From Rhodovulum imhoffii (GTDB lineage: Bacteria > Pseudomonadota > Alphaproteobacteria > Rhodobacterales > Rhodobacteraceae), in assembly GCF_003046545.1 (NCBI RefSeq), contig NZ_QAAA01000012.1:1-64000 (forward strand): a stretch of DNA of 64,000 nt. Direction: 5' to 3'. The notes under the pieces were generated by a model. It was not told the DNA's origin. It saw only the letters and a list, made by a program, of their open reading frames with translations, and did not search any database. How positions within the stretch are numbered: position 1 is the stretch's first letter; every line of letters starts with the position of its first letter. The position numbers and the translations under genes were made by a program. Shown in pieces: positions 7,401 to 17,128 of this stretch.

Positions 7401-8606
7401 ATGACGCGCATCACCACTGATATTCTGATTTCCGGCGGCGGGGTGGCGGGCCTCGCCGCCGCTGCGGCTTTTGGCAGCGCCGGGTTCAGCATTTTGTGCG
7501 TCGATCCGGCCGCCCCTGTAACCGAAGAGGCGGCAGAAGGTGCAGATCTCCGCACCACCGCCTTCCTGCAACCCTCACGAGAGGTGTTGGAGGCTGCCGG
7601 GCTTTGGGCGCGGCTTGCCCCCCATGCCAGCAACCTTCAGATCATGCGAATCGTCGACGCGGGCGGGAAAACCCCCGCCCCGCGCCTGACGCGGGATTTC
7701 AACGCCTCGGAAATTTCCGACCAGCCTTTCGGCTGGAACCTGCCAAACTGGCTTTTGCGGCGGGAAATGCTGGCCCGGCTGGAAGAATTGCCCAACGTCA
7801 CGTTCCGCGCCGGCGTCGGCACGCGCGATGTCCTGACCCGGACAAGCGAAGCGCGCATCACGCTGACGGACGGCACACAGGTTTCCGCCCGGCTTCTGGT
7901 GGCCGCAGACGGGCGCAACTCCCCGGTGCGGGAAACCCTCGGCATCGGGATACGCACGATGCGCTACGGGCAGAAGGCGCTTGCCTTCGCCGTCACGCAC
8001 CCGCAGCCACACGACAATATCTCGACCGAGATCCACCGCTCCGGCGGGCCATTCACCCTGGTTCCCCTGCCCGATCGTAACGGCAAGCCCTGCTCCGCCA
8101 TCGTCTGGATGGAACGCGGCCCGCAGGCCCTGCGCCTGGCCGCCCTCCCAGAGGCCGAATTCAACGCCGAAATGACGGCCCGCTCCGGCGGCGTCTACGG
8201 ACCGCTGGTACTGGCCTCCCGCCGGACAGTGTGGCCGATCATCAGCCAGATCGCGAAAACCTTCCACGGACAGCGCACAGCACTAATCGCGGAAACCGCC
8301 CATGTCGTTCCCCCGATCGGCGCACAGGGGCTGAACATGAGCCTGGCCGATATCCGTGTGTTGCTGGAGCTGGCGCAGGCCAATCCCGCCGGGCTGGGCG
8401 ACGAACGCATGCTGGAAACCTATACCCGTCGCCGCCGCCCCGAGGTGCTCGCCCGGGTCACCGGCATCGACATGCTCAACCGCGCGTCGATGCGGGGGGA
8501 ACCCGTACTGCGCAACATGCGCGCAACGGCGATTGCCGCATTGTATTCCCTGCGCCCGGTCCGCAAGACATTGATGCGCGCCGGGCTGGGGGCCAAGGGG
8601 GCCTAA
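7401..8606 (+). CDS. UbiH/UbiF/COQ6-family FAD-dependent hydroxylase
   Basis: This 401-aa flavoprotein has the N-terminal Rossmann motif DILISGGGVAGLAAA for FAD, the family segment DLRTTAFLQPSREVLEAAG, the DG motif VAADGRNSPVRE, and the second FAD motif ETAHVVPPIGAQGLNMS (Glu-Thr replaces the more usual Asp-Ala, as in many alphaproteobacterial members). It most likely hydroxylates the benzoquinone ring during ubiquinone synthesis, though which ring position cannot be told from sequence. The start at 7401 has AAGGAGG nine bases upstream. It ends convergently with the class V aminotransferase, overlapping by 4 bp. Confidence 0.9.
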   Translation: MTRITTDILISGGGVAGLAAAAAFGSAGFSILCVDPAAPVTEEAAEGADLRTTAFLQPSREVLEAAGLWARLAPHASNLQIMRIVDAGGKTPAPRLTRDFNASEISDQPFGWNLPNWLLRREMLARLEELPNVTFRAGVGTRDVLTRTSEARITLTDGTQVSARLLVAADGRNSPVRETLGIGIRTMRYGQKALAFAVTHPQPHDNISTEIHRSGGPFTLVPLPDRNGKPCSAIVWMERGPQALRLAALPEAEFNAEMTARSGGVYGPLVLASRRTVWPIISQIAKTFHGQRTALIAETAHVVPPIGAQGLNMSLADIRVLLELAQANPAGLGDERMLETYTRRRRPEVLARVTGIDMLNRASMRGEPVLRNMRATAIAALYSLRPVRKTLMRAGLGAKGA

Positions 8607-9730
8607 AGCACAACGTCCAGCGCGGCTTCCAGCCGCGTGACCGTGCCCTCCACGTCCCGGAGCTTGTCAAATCCGAACAATCCGAGCCGGAAAGTGGAAA
8701 AACCCTCCGGCTCATCGCATTTCAGCGGAACGCCGGCAGCAATCTGAACGCCCTGCGCCGCAAAGGCCCGACCAGACTGGATTTCCGGGTTGTCGGTGTA
8801 GCTGACCACGACACCGGGGGCGCCGAATCCTTCTGCCGCGACCGGGGCGACCCCGCGTGCCGCCAGCGCCGCGCGTACGCGATGGCCAAGTTGCCACTGG
8901 GCATCGCGCAAGGCCTCAAGACCGAACGCCTTCATTTCCATCATCGTGTCGCGGAAAACACGCAGGGCATCGGTGGGCAGGGTGGCATGGTAGGCGTGCC
9001 CTCCGGCCTCATAGGCCGCCATGATGTTGCGCCAGGTTTTCAGGTTCAGGGCGAAACTGTCGGATTCCGTCTGCTCGAGCTTTTGCGCCGCGCGCTCCGA
9101 CAGCATCACCAACCCGGCAGAGGGCGGGGCGGACCAGCCCTTTTGCGGGGCAGAGATCAGCACATCCACCCCGGTCTTGCCCATGTCCACCCACGCACAG
9201 CCGGAGGCAATGCAATCAAGCACCATCAGCGCGCCCACTTCGTGCGCCGCTGCGGCAAGCGCGGCGATGTAATCTTCCGGCAGGATAACCCCGGCAGAGG
9301 TTTCCACATGCGGGGCAAAAACGATCTCAGGGCGCTCATCGTGGATCCGGGCGATGACCTCTGCAAGCGGGGCGGGGGCAAAAGGCGCCTTGGGCGCATT
9401 GCCCGCCCGGCGGGCCTTCATCACCGTGGCCTCGGCGCTGATCCCGCCGGTTTCCAGGATCTGGCTCCAGCGGTAAGAAAAGAACCCGTTGCGCACCACC
9501 AGCACGCGACGCCCGGAAGCGAACTGCCGTGCGACGGCTTCCATCGCATAGGTGCCACCGCCCGGAACCACGGCCACGGCAGACGCTGCATAAACCTCAC
9601 GCAAGGTTTCGGAAATGTCGTACATCACGGCCTGGAAGGCGGAACTCATGTGATTGAGCGAGCGATCCGTGAACACCACCGAATATTCCAGCAAGCCTTC
9701 GGGATCGATATCGTCACGCAGGGCGGGCAT
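8603..9730 (-). CDS. Class V PLP-dependent aminotransferase (alanine-glyoxylate type)
   Basis: The 375-aa protein has the class V fold: VPGGGTYAMEAVARQF near the N-terminus, PHVETSAG, LDCIASG with the PLP-contacting Asp, and the Schiff-base lysine in ISAPQKGWSAPP. This arrangement matches alanine-glyoxylate, serine-glyoxylate or related aminotransferases; substrate specificity cannot be fixed from sequence. The ATG at 9730 has AGGAG eight bases upstream, so the open frame to 9787 is discarded. It lies downstream of, and on the same strand as, the two Lrp regulators, which may control it. Confidence 0.88.
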   Translation of the reverse strand: MPALRDDIDPEGLLEYSVVFTDRSLNHMSSAFQAVMYDISETLREVYAASAVAVVPGGGTYAMEAVARQFASGRRVLVVRNGFFSYRWSQILETGGISAEATVMKARRAGNAPKAPFAPAPLAEVIARIHDERPEIVFAPHVETSAGVILPEDYIAALAAAAHEVGALMVLDCIASGCAWVDMGKTGVDVLISAPQKGWSAPPSAGLVMLSERAAQKLEQTESDSFALNLKTWRNIMAAYEAGGHAYHATLPTDALRVFRDTMMEMKAFGLEALRDAQWQLGHRVRAALAARGVAPVAAEGFGAPGVVVSYTDNPEIQSGRAFAAQGVQIAAGVPLKCDEPEGFSTFRLGLFGFDKLRDVEGTVTRLEAALDVVL

Positions 9731-9795
9731 ATAGGTCTCCTCTCCGAACTGTCGGGGAGAGTTTCCAGATATCGACGCGGAGAGCAAGGCACGGC

Positions 9796-10254
9796 TTAGC
9801 CAAGCGGACCGGGGCGACGCTCCTCGGAAAGCATTACATTGGCCTCGACATGGCCAACCCCCGGCAAGGTCATGATCCGGCGGCGCAGGACACGCTCGAA
9901 ATCCGGCAGATCGCGGGCCACGATGCGCAGGCGGTAATCGTAAATCCCCAGGACATGCTGCACCGTCTGCACTTCGGGAATCGCGGTAACCGCACGCTCA
10001 AACGCATCGAGGCTGACCTGCCCCTTGGTCGCAAGCTTGACCCCCAGAAAAACCGACACGCCAAACCCAAGCGCCTCCTGATCCAGAGTCAGCCGGCGCC
10101 CCGCCAGAACACCCGCCTCTTCAAGCCGGCGGATGCGCCGCCACGCCGCGGGCTGCGACAGACCAAAACGCCGCCCCAGCGCCCCCGCGCTTTGCGTTGC
10201 ATCCTCGGCAAGGGCACGCAAAATCTTGCGGTCGGTTGCGTCAAGATCGGTCAC
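9796..10254 (-). CDS. Lrp/AsnC-family regulator (second of a tandem pair)
   Basis: This 152-aa regulator has an N-terminal helix-turn-helix (DRKILRALAEDATQSAGALG then RRFGLSQPAAWRRIRRLEEA) and a C-terminal RAM domain (VQTVQHVLGIYDYRLRIVAR, PGVGHVEANVMLSEE). Its ATG overlaps the stop of the upstream Lrp gene by 4 bp (ATGA), so the two are translationally coupled. The pair may form hetero-oligomers. The effector is probably an amino acid, given the ilvC and aminotransferase neighbours, but this is inference. Confidence 0.93.
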   Translation of the reverse strand: MTDLDATDRKILRALAEDATQSAGALGRRFGLSQPAAWRRIRRLEEAGVLAGRRLTLDQEALGFGVSVFLGVKLATKGQVSLDAFERAVTAIPEVQTVQHVLGIYDYRLRIVARDLPDFERVLRRRIMTLPGVGHVEANVMLSEERRPGPLG

Positions 10255-10715
10255 AGCGGCAGCACCTCCTGGCGCCGGATGTCGGCCACATGCATCAGGG
10301 CCTCGATATCCGCGATATGCGGCAGGGTCAGGATACGGGTTCGATAGAGATCCTGATAATGCGCCATATCACGGGCCAGAAGCGTCAGGCGCAGGTCCAC
10401 CCGGCCAAGAAAGGTCTGAATCTCCAATACCTCGGGAACCTCACGCGCGGCCGCGATAAATTCATCGAATGCGCGCGGGTCGGTCTTGTCGAGGGTAAAG
10501 CGCAGGCTGACCTCCACAGAATATCCCAGCGCACGCCAGTCTATTACCGCCTGCACCCCCCGGATGATCCCGCGCGCACGCAGCTTTTCAAGCCGCCGCC
10601 AACAGGTGGCGGGCGTAACCCCTGCCTTCTCCGCGAGTTCGGCCGTAGCCATCGCGGGATCTGTCTGCAAATAGCGCAACAGCCGGCGTTCCGTATCGTC
10701 AATATGAATTGTCAT
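10251..10715 (-). CDS. Lrp/AsnC-family regulator (first of a tandem pair)
   Basis: This 154-aa protein is a second Lrp/AsnC member with HTH (LAEKAGVTPATCWRRLEKL) and a RAM domain (VLEIQTFLGRVDLRLTLLAR, LPHIADIEALMHVADI). It is clearly a paralogue of the overlapping downstream gene rather than a duplicate, as identity is modest. It is divergent from ilvC, and the AT-rich 121-bp gap contains the inverted repeat TTTTCA...TGAAAA, a plausible Lrp-type site. It may regulate ilvC, itself, or the downstream aminotransferase. Confidence 0.93.
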   Translation of the reverse strand: MTIHIDDTERRLLRYLQTDPAMATAELAEKAGVTPATCWRRLEKLRARGIIRGVQAVIDWRALGYSVEVSLRFTLDKTDPRAFDEFIAAAREVPEVLEIQTFLGRVDLRLTLLARDMAHYQDLYRTRILTLPHIADIEALMHVADIRRQEVLPL

Positions 10716-10725
10716 CTCGATTTAG

Positions 10726-11859
<1,134 letters not shown>

Positions 11860-11888
11860 GCCAAAGTTTCCGCTTGCCTGAATCACCC

Positions 11889-11918
11889 GGCGCGGCCAGC
11901 CTTGGCCGCGCCTTTTTT
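11889..11918 (+). terminator. Rho-independent terminator of ilvC
   Basis: GGCGCGGCC (11889-11897) pairs perfectly with GGCCGCGCC (11904-11912), loop agcctt, followed by six Ts (11913-11918). It lies 30 bp after the ilvC stop and only 11 bp before the ATG of the next gene, which must therefore either have leaderless transcription or depend on readthrough. Confidence 0.93.
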
Positions 11919-11928
11919 CGAGCCCCCG

Positions 11929-12855
11929 ATGCCCCATCCTGCCCCACCCGACATCACCCGCGCCGACTGGCTGATGGTTGCGACCCTGGGCCTTGTGTGG
12001 GGTGCGACCTTCATGGTGATCGAGATTGCCCTGCGCGGCATTACCCCCTTCTGGCTGGCTGCCGGACGTGTCGGCTTTGCCGCGTTGCTCAGCGGCTTTG
12101 TCTGGGCCCTGCGCGGCGGGCCTGTATTTACTGGCGCAGAGCGAAGCCGGGCCGCGCTTATCGCCATCGGCGCGCTCAGCACCGCAATCCCGTTCATCCT
12201 GCTCAGCTGGGGGCAACAATACGTGACATCGGGCTTTGCAGGCGTGTCGATGGCGGCTATCGCCCTGATGGTCCTGCCGCTGGCCCATTTCTTCGTGCCG
12301 GGGGAGGAAATGACCCTGCGCCGCATGCTGGGCTTCACAGTCGGCTTTTGCGGGGTCGTGATCCTGATCGGCGGACAGGCGTTTTCCAGCAGTGGCGCCG
12401 CGATGGAACCGCTCGGCCGGGCGGCCTGCCTTGGCGCGGCGGCCTGCTATGCCTGCGGATCGGTCCTGACACGGCGGTTACCCCCGGCAGACCCGATCGC
12501 GCTGTCGGCGGTGCTGCTGATCGTGGGGGCGGCAATCGTGGTCCCCGCCGCATGGCTCACCGAAGGCCCCCCGCCCCTGCCTGACGGCCCCACGCTGGCC
12601 GCCATCGCGATTCTGGGACTGATTCCAACGGCGGGAGCCAACCTGCTACGCGTACTGGTCATCCGCAGCGCCGGGCCAACCTTCATGACCCTGACAAACT
12701 ACCAGGTACCGCTCTGGTCGGTGCTGTTCGGCGCGGTTTTCCTGGGCGAGTCGCTCCCCCCCACCTTGCTGGGCGCCCTGCTGCTGATCCTTGCCGGGGT
12801 CGCCCTCAGCCAATGGGGGGCCCTGAAAAGGCTTTTCGGTCAGAGCGCAGCCTGA
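11929..12855 (+). CDS. EamA/DMT-superfamily transporter
   Basis: The 308-aa protein has about ten TM helices arranged as two EamA repeats, the first from [20 protein letters not shown] and the second from [15 protein letters not shown]. Such proteins export amino acids or other small metabolites; the substrate is not predictable. I chose the ATG at 11929, because the in-frame TTG at 11902 lies inside the ilvC terminator stem. The start has no visible ribosome site and is 11 bp past the terminator T-run, suggesting leaderless or weak translation. Its 3' end overlaps glmM, convergent, by 16 bp. Confidence 0.85.
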   Translation: MPHPAPPDITRADWLMVATLGLVWGATFMVIEIALRGITPFWLAAGRVGFAALLSGFVWALRGGPVFTGAERSRAALIAIGALSTAIPFILLSWGQQYVTSGFAGVSMAAIALMVLPLAHFFVPGEEMTLRRMLGFTVGFCGVVILIGGQAFSSSGAAMEPLGRAACLGAAACYACGSVLTRRLPPADPIALSAVLLIVGAAIVVPAAWLTEGPPPLPDGPTLAAIAILGLIPTAGANLLRVLVIRSAGPTFMTLTNYQVPLWSVLFGAVFLGESLPPTLLGALLLILAGVALSQWGALKRLFGQSAA

Positions 12856-14180
12856 ACCGCCGCGACCACACTCCCGACAGTCTCTCTCATCAGGGCCTCG
12901 TCCTCGCATTCGGCCATGACACGGATCAGCGGCTCAGTCCCCGACTTGCGGATCAAAAGCCGCCCTCTCCCGGCCAGTCGCGCCTCTGCCCCGGAAATGG
13001 CCTGCTGGACGGGCGCCATGTCCAGCGGCGTTTGCCCCGGCGCGAAGCGCACATTCTCCAGCAACTGCGGAACCGGATCAAAGCTGCGCAGCAGCACACT
13101 GGCAGGCTGGCCCGTTTCGACCATCGCCATCAGGAAATGCAGCCCTGCCAACAGACCGTCCCCAGTGGTGGCATGATCCGACATCACGATATGACCGGAT
13201 TGCTCACCACCAAGATTCCAGCCGCCCCGGCGCATCGCCTCGACGACATGGCGGTCACCAACCGGCGTGCGCTCCAGCCGCAAGCCCTGCCCCTGCAAGA
13301 ACCGCTCCAACCCGAGATTCGACATCACCGTCGCCACCAGTGCGCCGCCTTTCAACCGCCCGGCCTCGGCCCAGCGGCGGGTCAGCAGCGCCATGATCTG
13401 GTCTCCGTCCCCGACGGTCCCCCTCTCGTCGACCAGGATCACCCGGTCCCCGTCGCCATCAAGGCAGATCCCCACATCGGCCCCATGCGCGCGCACCGCC
13501 TCGGCTGCCGCCACCGGATGCGTCGACCCGCACCCCTCGTTGATATTGCGTCCGTCCGGATCCACGCCAATTGGCACCACATCCGCACCCAATTCCCACA
13601 GAACCTCCGGGGCGACACGGTGGGCTGCACCGTTGGCACAATCGACGACCACCTTCATCCCCCCCAGCCGGGTCCCGGACAAGCTGGACTTGATGCGCTC
13701 ATTATAACGGAAACGGCCATCGTCTATCCGCTTGGCGCGGCCGATATTCTCGGCCTTGGCAAGGCTGACCCCCCCGTGTACCAGCGCCGCGATCTCGGCC
13801 TCGGCGTCATCGGACAGCTTAAAACCATCCGGCCCGAACAACTTGATGCCGTTGTCATGGTGGGGATTGTGACTGGCGGAAATCATCACCCCCACATCAG
13901 CGCGCAACGACTGCGTCAGCATTCCGACCGCAGGAGTGGGTACCGGCCCCAGAAGAAACACGTTCATACCGGTAGAGGTAAACCCGGCGGTCAGCGCGTT
14001 CTCGAACATGTAACCCGACAGGCGTGTATCCTTCCCGATCACCACCCGATGATCGGCCTTGCCGTCCTGGCGAAAGAAGCGCCCGGCAGCCGCGCCAAGA
14101 CGCATCACCAGATCGGGAGTCATCGGGTAGCTGTTGGCCTTGCCCCTTACGCCATCTGTCCCAAAAAGCTTATCACTCAT
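12840..14180 (-). CDS. glmM: Phosphoglucosamine mutase
   Basis: GlmM interconverts glucosamine-6-phosphate and glucosamine-1-phosphate on the route to UDP-GlcNAc for peptidoglycan and lipopolysaccharide. The 446-aa product shows LFGTDGVRG at the N-terminus, the phosphoserine loop [14 protein letters not shown] (active Ser103), the Mg loop LDGDGDR, the sugar loop GGEQSGHI and the phosphate loop [13 protein letters not shown]. The ATG at 14180 shares one base with the folP stop (TGATG), implying coupling. This folB-folP-glmM order is common in Rhodobacteraceae. Confidence 0.97.
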   Translation of the reverse strand: MSDKLFGTDGVRGKANSYPMTPDLVMRLGAAAGRFFRQDGKADHRVVIGKDTRLSGYMFENALTAGFTSTGMNVFLLGPVPTPAVGMLTQSLRADVGVMISASHNPHHDNGIKLFGPDGFKLSDDAEAEIAALVHGGVSLAKAENIGRAKRIDDGRFRYNERIKSSLSGTRLGGMKVVVDCANGAAHRVAPEVLWELGADVVPIGVDPDGRNINEGCGSTHPVAAAEAVRAHGADVGICLDGDGDRVILVDERGTVGDGDQIMALLTRRWAEAGRLKGGALVATVMSNLGLERFLQGQGLRLERTPVGDRHVVEAMRRGGWNLGGEQSGHIVMSDHATTGDGLLAGLHFLMAMVETGQPASVLLRSFDPVPQLLENVRFAPGQTPLDMAPVQQAISGAEARLAGRGRLLIRKSGTEPLIRVMAECEDEALMRETVGSVVAAVQAAL

Positions 14181-15211
14181 CACGAATCCTCGTCTTTCCA
14201 AATGGCTTGGGTCACGGTCAGCGCCTGCCGCGTCTCCCCCACATCATGGACGCGCAAAATCTGGACCCCCTGCGCTACCCCCGCGAGCGCCACAGCGACG
14301 GATCCGGGCATCCGCTCCCGCGCCTGGGGAAGATCGGCCAGCGCCCCGATAAACCGCTTGCGTGACGCGCCCAGCAAAACCGGGCACCCCAGAGCGTGGA
14401 AAAGACTCAGCCCCCGCAACAGTGCCAGATTGTGCGCAAGCGTCTTTCCAAACCCGATTCCCGGATCCACCACGATACGCGCCCGATCTATACCGGCAGC
14501 CTCTGCATCGGCCACGCGGGTCGCGAGAAAATCGTAAACATCCAGAACGACATCGTCATAGCGGGGGCTTTCCTGCATGGTCGCCGGGGCGCCCTGCGCA
14601 TGCATCAGGCAAACCGGAACATCGGCATGCGCGGCCAGCGCAGCCATACCCGCATCGTAGCTAAAAGCCGCAACGTCGTTAAGAAAATCAGCCCCCGCCG
14701 CCAGCGCAGCGCGCCCCACTGCCGCCTTGCGCGTGTCGACAGAAATCGGCACACGTACCCCCTGTGCACGAAGGTCGGCAATAACCGGCGCGGTACGGGC
14801 GATTTCCTCATCCTCCGGAACATCCGCCGCACCGGGGCGGGTGGATTCCCCGCCGATATCCAGAATATCCGCCCCCGCCGCGCACAAGGCCCGGGCATGG
14901 GATACAGCCGCCTCGGGGCAGTCGAACAGCCCGCCGTCGGAAAAGCTGTCAGGCGTGACATTCACGATTCCCATGACCACCGGGCGTGCCATCGACACCC
15001 CCGCCACGGGGGCACGCGGCGCCGTCAGGACTGCGCGCACATCCTCCGGCAGGCTGGCAGCCGGAACAAGACGGCGCGGTCCCCCACGTGCGATCTCCTC
15101 AACTTCCGAAAACCAGCACCACCCCCCGGCCAGCGTCAGCGCCTCTTCGGGACGAGGCCCATGCGGGCGAACAATCGGTCGATAGTATTTCATACACGGT
15201 TCATTCGACAT
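14180..15211 (-). CDS. folP: Dihydropteroate synthase
   Basis: FolP condenses 7,8-dihydropterin pyrophosphate with p-aminobenzoate in folate synthesis. The 343-aa protein carries [68 protein letters not shown] and GASRKRFIG, all classic. About 75 residues precede the TIM-barrel start, longer than in E. coli; this N-terminal extension is usual for alphaproteobacteria. The start at 15211 has a modest purine-rich AGGCGG site. The gene follows folB by 21 bp. Confidence 0.96.
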   Translation of the reverse strand: MSNEPCMKYYRPIVRPHGPRPEEALTLAGGWCWFSEVEEIARGGPRRLVPAASLPEDVRAVLTAPRAPVAGVSMARPVVMGIVNVTPDSFSDGGLFDCPEAAVSHARALCAAGADILDIGGESTRPGAADVPEDEEIARTAPVIADLRAQGVRVPISVDTRKAAVGRAALAAGADFLNDVAAFSYDAGMAALAAHADVPVCLMHAQGAPATMQESPRYDDVVLDVYDFLATRVADAEAAGIDRARIVVDPGIGFGKTLAHNLALLRGLSLFHALGCPVLLGASRKRFIGALADLPQARERMPGSVAVALAGVAQGVQILRVHDVGETRQALTVTQAIWKDEDS

Positions 15212-15232
15212 CCGCCTGCGCTTTGCAAGGGG

Positions 15233-16177
15233 TCAGAGCCGCTCCAGCGCCTCATCGGCCATGAGACGCTCAACCGGCAGGTCGCAAGCTCCGGGCACCT
15301 CCCCCCCGATCACGACCATGCGCGCGGCATTCAGTTGTCCGGCAAACCACAGCGCCAGCGCCAGCGCATCGCGCATCGCAACACCCGGACCTTCGACCGC
15401 GTCCAGCACGATCTTGGAAGGCGCCCAGACCGTTATCCGGCCATGTTTCATGGCCCAGTCGATCTCCGTGCGAGTCCCGGTGACCACGCAGCGCGGGTCC
15501 TGTCCGGCCAGCACCCAGGCGTTCTGCTCGATGGCCAGAAGATCGATACGGCGCTGGGCCAGGGCAACCTGCGATCGCGGCGCCGGGCACGCGGGCGCCC
15601 CGACACAAACCACGACCGGTACATGCGCCTCCTCCAGCCGGTCCAGCCAAAGCGGAAGCTGCGGCGCGCCGATGGCTTCGTTCGTCAGGTAAAGAACCAC
15701 CGGGCGCGGCACCTGCTGCACCTGCACTGCGGGAACAACCAGCCGGGGCGCATCGGCGGCACGGGCACGCACGATCTCCACACCCAGCGCACCGGGACCG
15801 CGATCGAGCTTCTCGATCCGGACAAAGGCGCGTACGGCCTGCGGCTCATTCAGGATACGCTCCGCAATTCGCGCGGCAAGCGTTTCGAGAAGATTCAGCC
15901 GTTCTTCCGACAGTTCCGCCGCGATGGCCTCGGTCAGGGTGTCGTAGGAAAGCACCTTGTCCACATCGTCTTCCAATGGCGCCGTTCCGGGCCGGACCTC
16001 GACCACGATGTTGAATCGGACACGCTGTGTCGCGCCCCGCTCAGCCTGGAACGCCCCGATCTCGACATCGACCACGTGGTCACGCAGGGATATCCTGTCC
16101 AGCACCTCTCCGGGATGTTCCATAGCCCTGGACCGTTCGCTGGGATGCGCGAAGGCAAGGCTCACTTCGGTTTTCAT
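15233..16177 (-). CDS. folB: Dihydroneopterin aldolase FolB fused to an amino-acid-kinase-like C-terminal domain
   Basis: The first ~125 residues are FolB, which cleaves dihydroneopterin to 6-hydroxymethyl-dihydropterin; visible are ISLRDHVVDVEIGAFQAE, VLSYDTLTEAI, and LLETLAARIAERIL. FolB alone is about 120 aa, but this protein is 314 aa. The remaining ~165 residues begin at PRPVVLYLTNEAIGAPQL and end with KIVLDAVEGPGVAMRDALAL, followed by ALWFAGQLNAARMVVIGGE, reminiscent of the AAK fold seen in MfnE-like small-molecule kinases. Whether the second domain is active is unknown; the typical Lys/Gly-rich N-terminal phosphate loop is not obvious. No folK is adjacent. Confidence 0.9.
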   Translation of the reverse strand: MKTEVSLAFAHPSERSRAMEHPGEVLDRISLRDHVVDVEIGAFQAERGATQRVRFNIVVEVRPGTAPLEDDVDKVLSYDTLTEAIAAELSEERLNLLETLAARIAERILNEPQAVRAFVRIEKLDRGPGALGVEIVRARAADAPRLVVPAVQVQQVPRPVVLYLTNEAIGAPQLPLWLDRLEEAHVPVVVCVGAPACPAPRSQVALAQRRIDLLAIEQNAWVLAGQDPRCVVTGTRTEIDWAMKHGRITVWAPSKIVLDAVEGPGVAMRDALALALWFAGQLNAARMVVIGGEVPGACDLPVERLMADEALERL

Positions 16178-16273
16178 AAGTGCCTCCGGTCGGGCGGTTC
16201 AGCGGCCACCATACCCGCAGCCGGGCTCCAAATACAGGTCCAACGCGGCACAGCGCCTTTCGGACACGACATG

Positions 16274-16945
16274 CTACCGGGTCTGGCGATAGAAATGGTG
16301 CACACCGATCGTGGCCGTGCGGGGGAAACTGCGCGCCCATGACGGACGGACGGCCTTGGTGTGATAATGGGTGGCGCCTGCGGTCAGATGGCGCGGTGCA
16401 CCATCCAGCATCAGCCGGGCGATCTTGCCAACCCGCCGCCAGGCACGGGGTTCGTTGATCGTCTCGGGCAGGCCGTCGCAGGTATAGGTGAACTGGCAGG
16501 CATATTTCCGGCCGGTCCCCTGGTTGACCACGCCACAGACCGTATCGGGATAGGATTTGGAGGCGACGCGGTTCAGGATCACCTCTGCCACGGCAAACTG
16601 ACCCTTGACGCTTTCGCCGCGGGCTTCGAAATAAAGCGCCTCGGCCAGACACTCCCATTGCTTGCCGCCGGACGCCTCGGGCAAACCTGCCAGCCACGCA
16701 CGGTCATAGCGGATTTGCGAGGGGGCGGCCGCCTCCGGGGAGTCCGCGCGGGCCAGATCCTCGACATGGTCAGGGCTGACCGAGGCCAGGGCCTCACGCT
16801 CCCCGCGCAGGAAGGTTGACAGATCGTAGTAGAGCACCGCAGCCGGATCAGACGCCGAAGAGGCCGTCATGTCAGCGGGCGCACCGCTTGCGCACAAGCC
16901 GAGTAGGGCAGCAGAAACCGCCGCCTTGCCTAGACGAGAAAACAT
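16274..16945 (-). CDS. SleB-type cell wall hydrolase, secreted
   Basis: The 223-aa protein starts with a signal-peptide-like segment (KAAVSAALLGLCASGAPA). Its C-terminal half is a Hydrolase_2/SleB domain with the catalytic-Glu helix CLAEALYFEARGESVKGQFA, then VAEVILNRVASKSYPDTVCG, the QFTYTCDG segment and ATHYHT...W. Such enzymes cleave the glycan backbone of peptidoglycan; in non-sporeformers they act in cell-wall remodelling. A ribosome site (GAAGGT) precedes the ATG. It stands between folB and the PPDK-like gene, with no clear operon partner. Confidence 0.9.
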   Translation of the reverse strand: MFSRLGKAAVSAALLGLCASGAPADMTASSASDPAAVLYYDLSTFLRGEREALASVSPDHVEDLARADSPEAAAPSQIRYDRAWLAGLPEASGGKQWECLAEALYFEARGESVKGQFAVAEVILNRVASKSYPDTVCGVVNQGTGRKYACQFTYTCDGLPETINEPRAWRRVGKIARLMLDGAPRHLTAGATHYHTKAVRPSWARSFPRTATIGVHHFYRQTR

Positions 16946-17128
16946 GACTGACCTTCACGGTTGCACCGAGCGCAGACTACCCGGCAGCCAGCAGATACCC
17001 CAATTCCCGTTCAGGGTCCACCCGTGTGACATTTTTGCGCCTATCGGCTGTGCCCACTTGTGGCCCATTCCCCACATTCGGAGCGGAACACCCCCAGCAC
17101 AGCCTGCCAAATACCTGAAAAAACAGCC

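Noticed and set aside
12840-12855. Overlapping convergent genes (eamA/glmM, eamA/thiamine kinase, SPOR protein/trkH, xseA/secreted protein) as a special antisense system
   Set aside because: The overlaps are 4-29 bp or abutting, common in dense alphaproteobacterial genomes; no sign of regulation.
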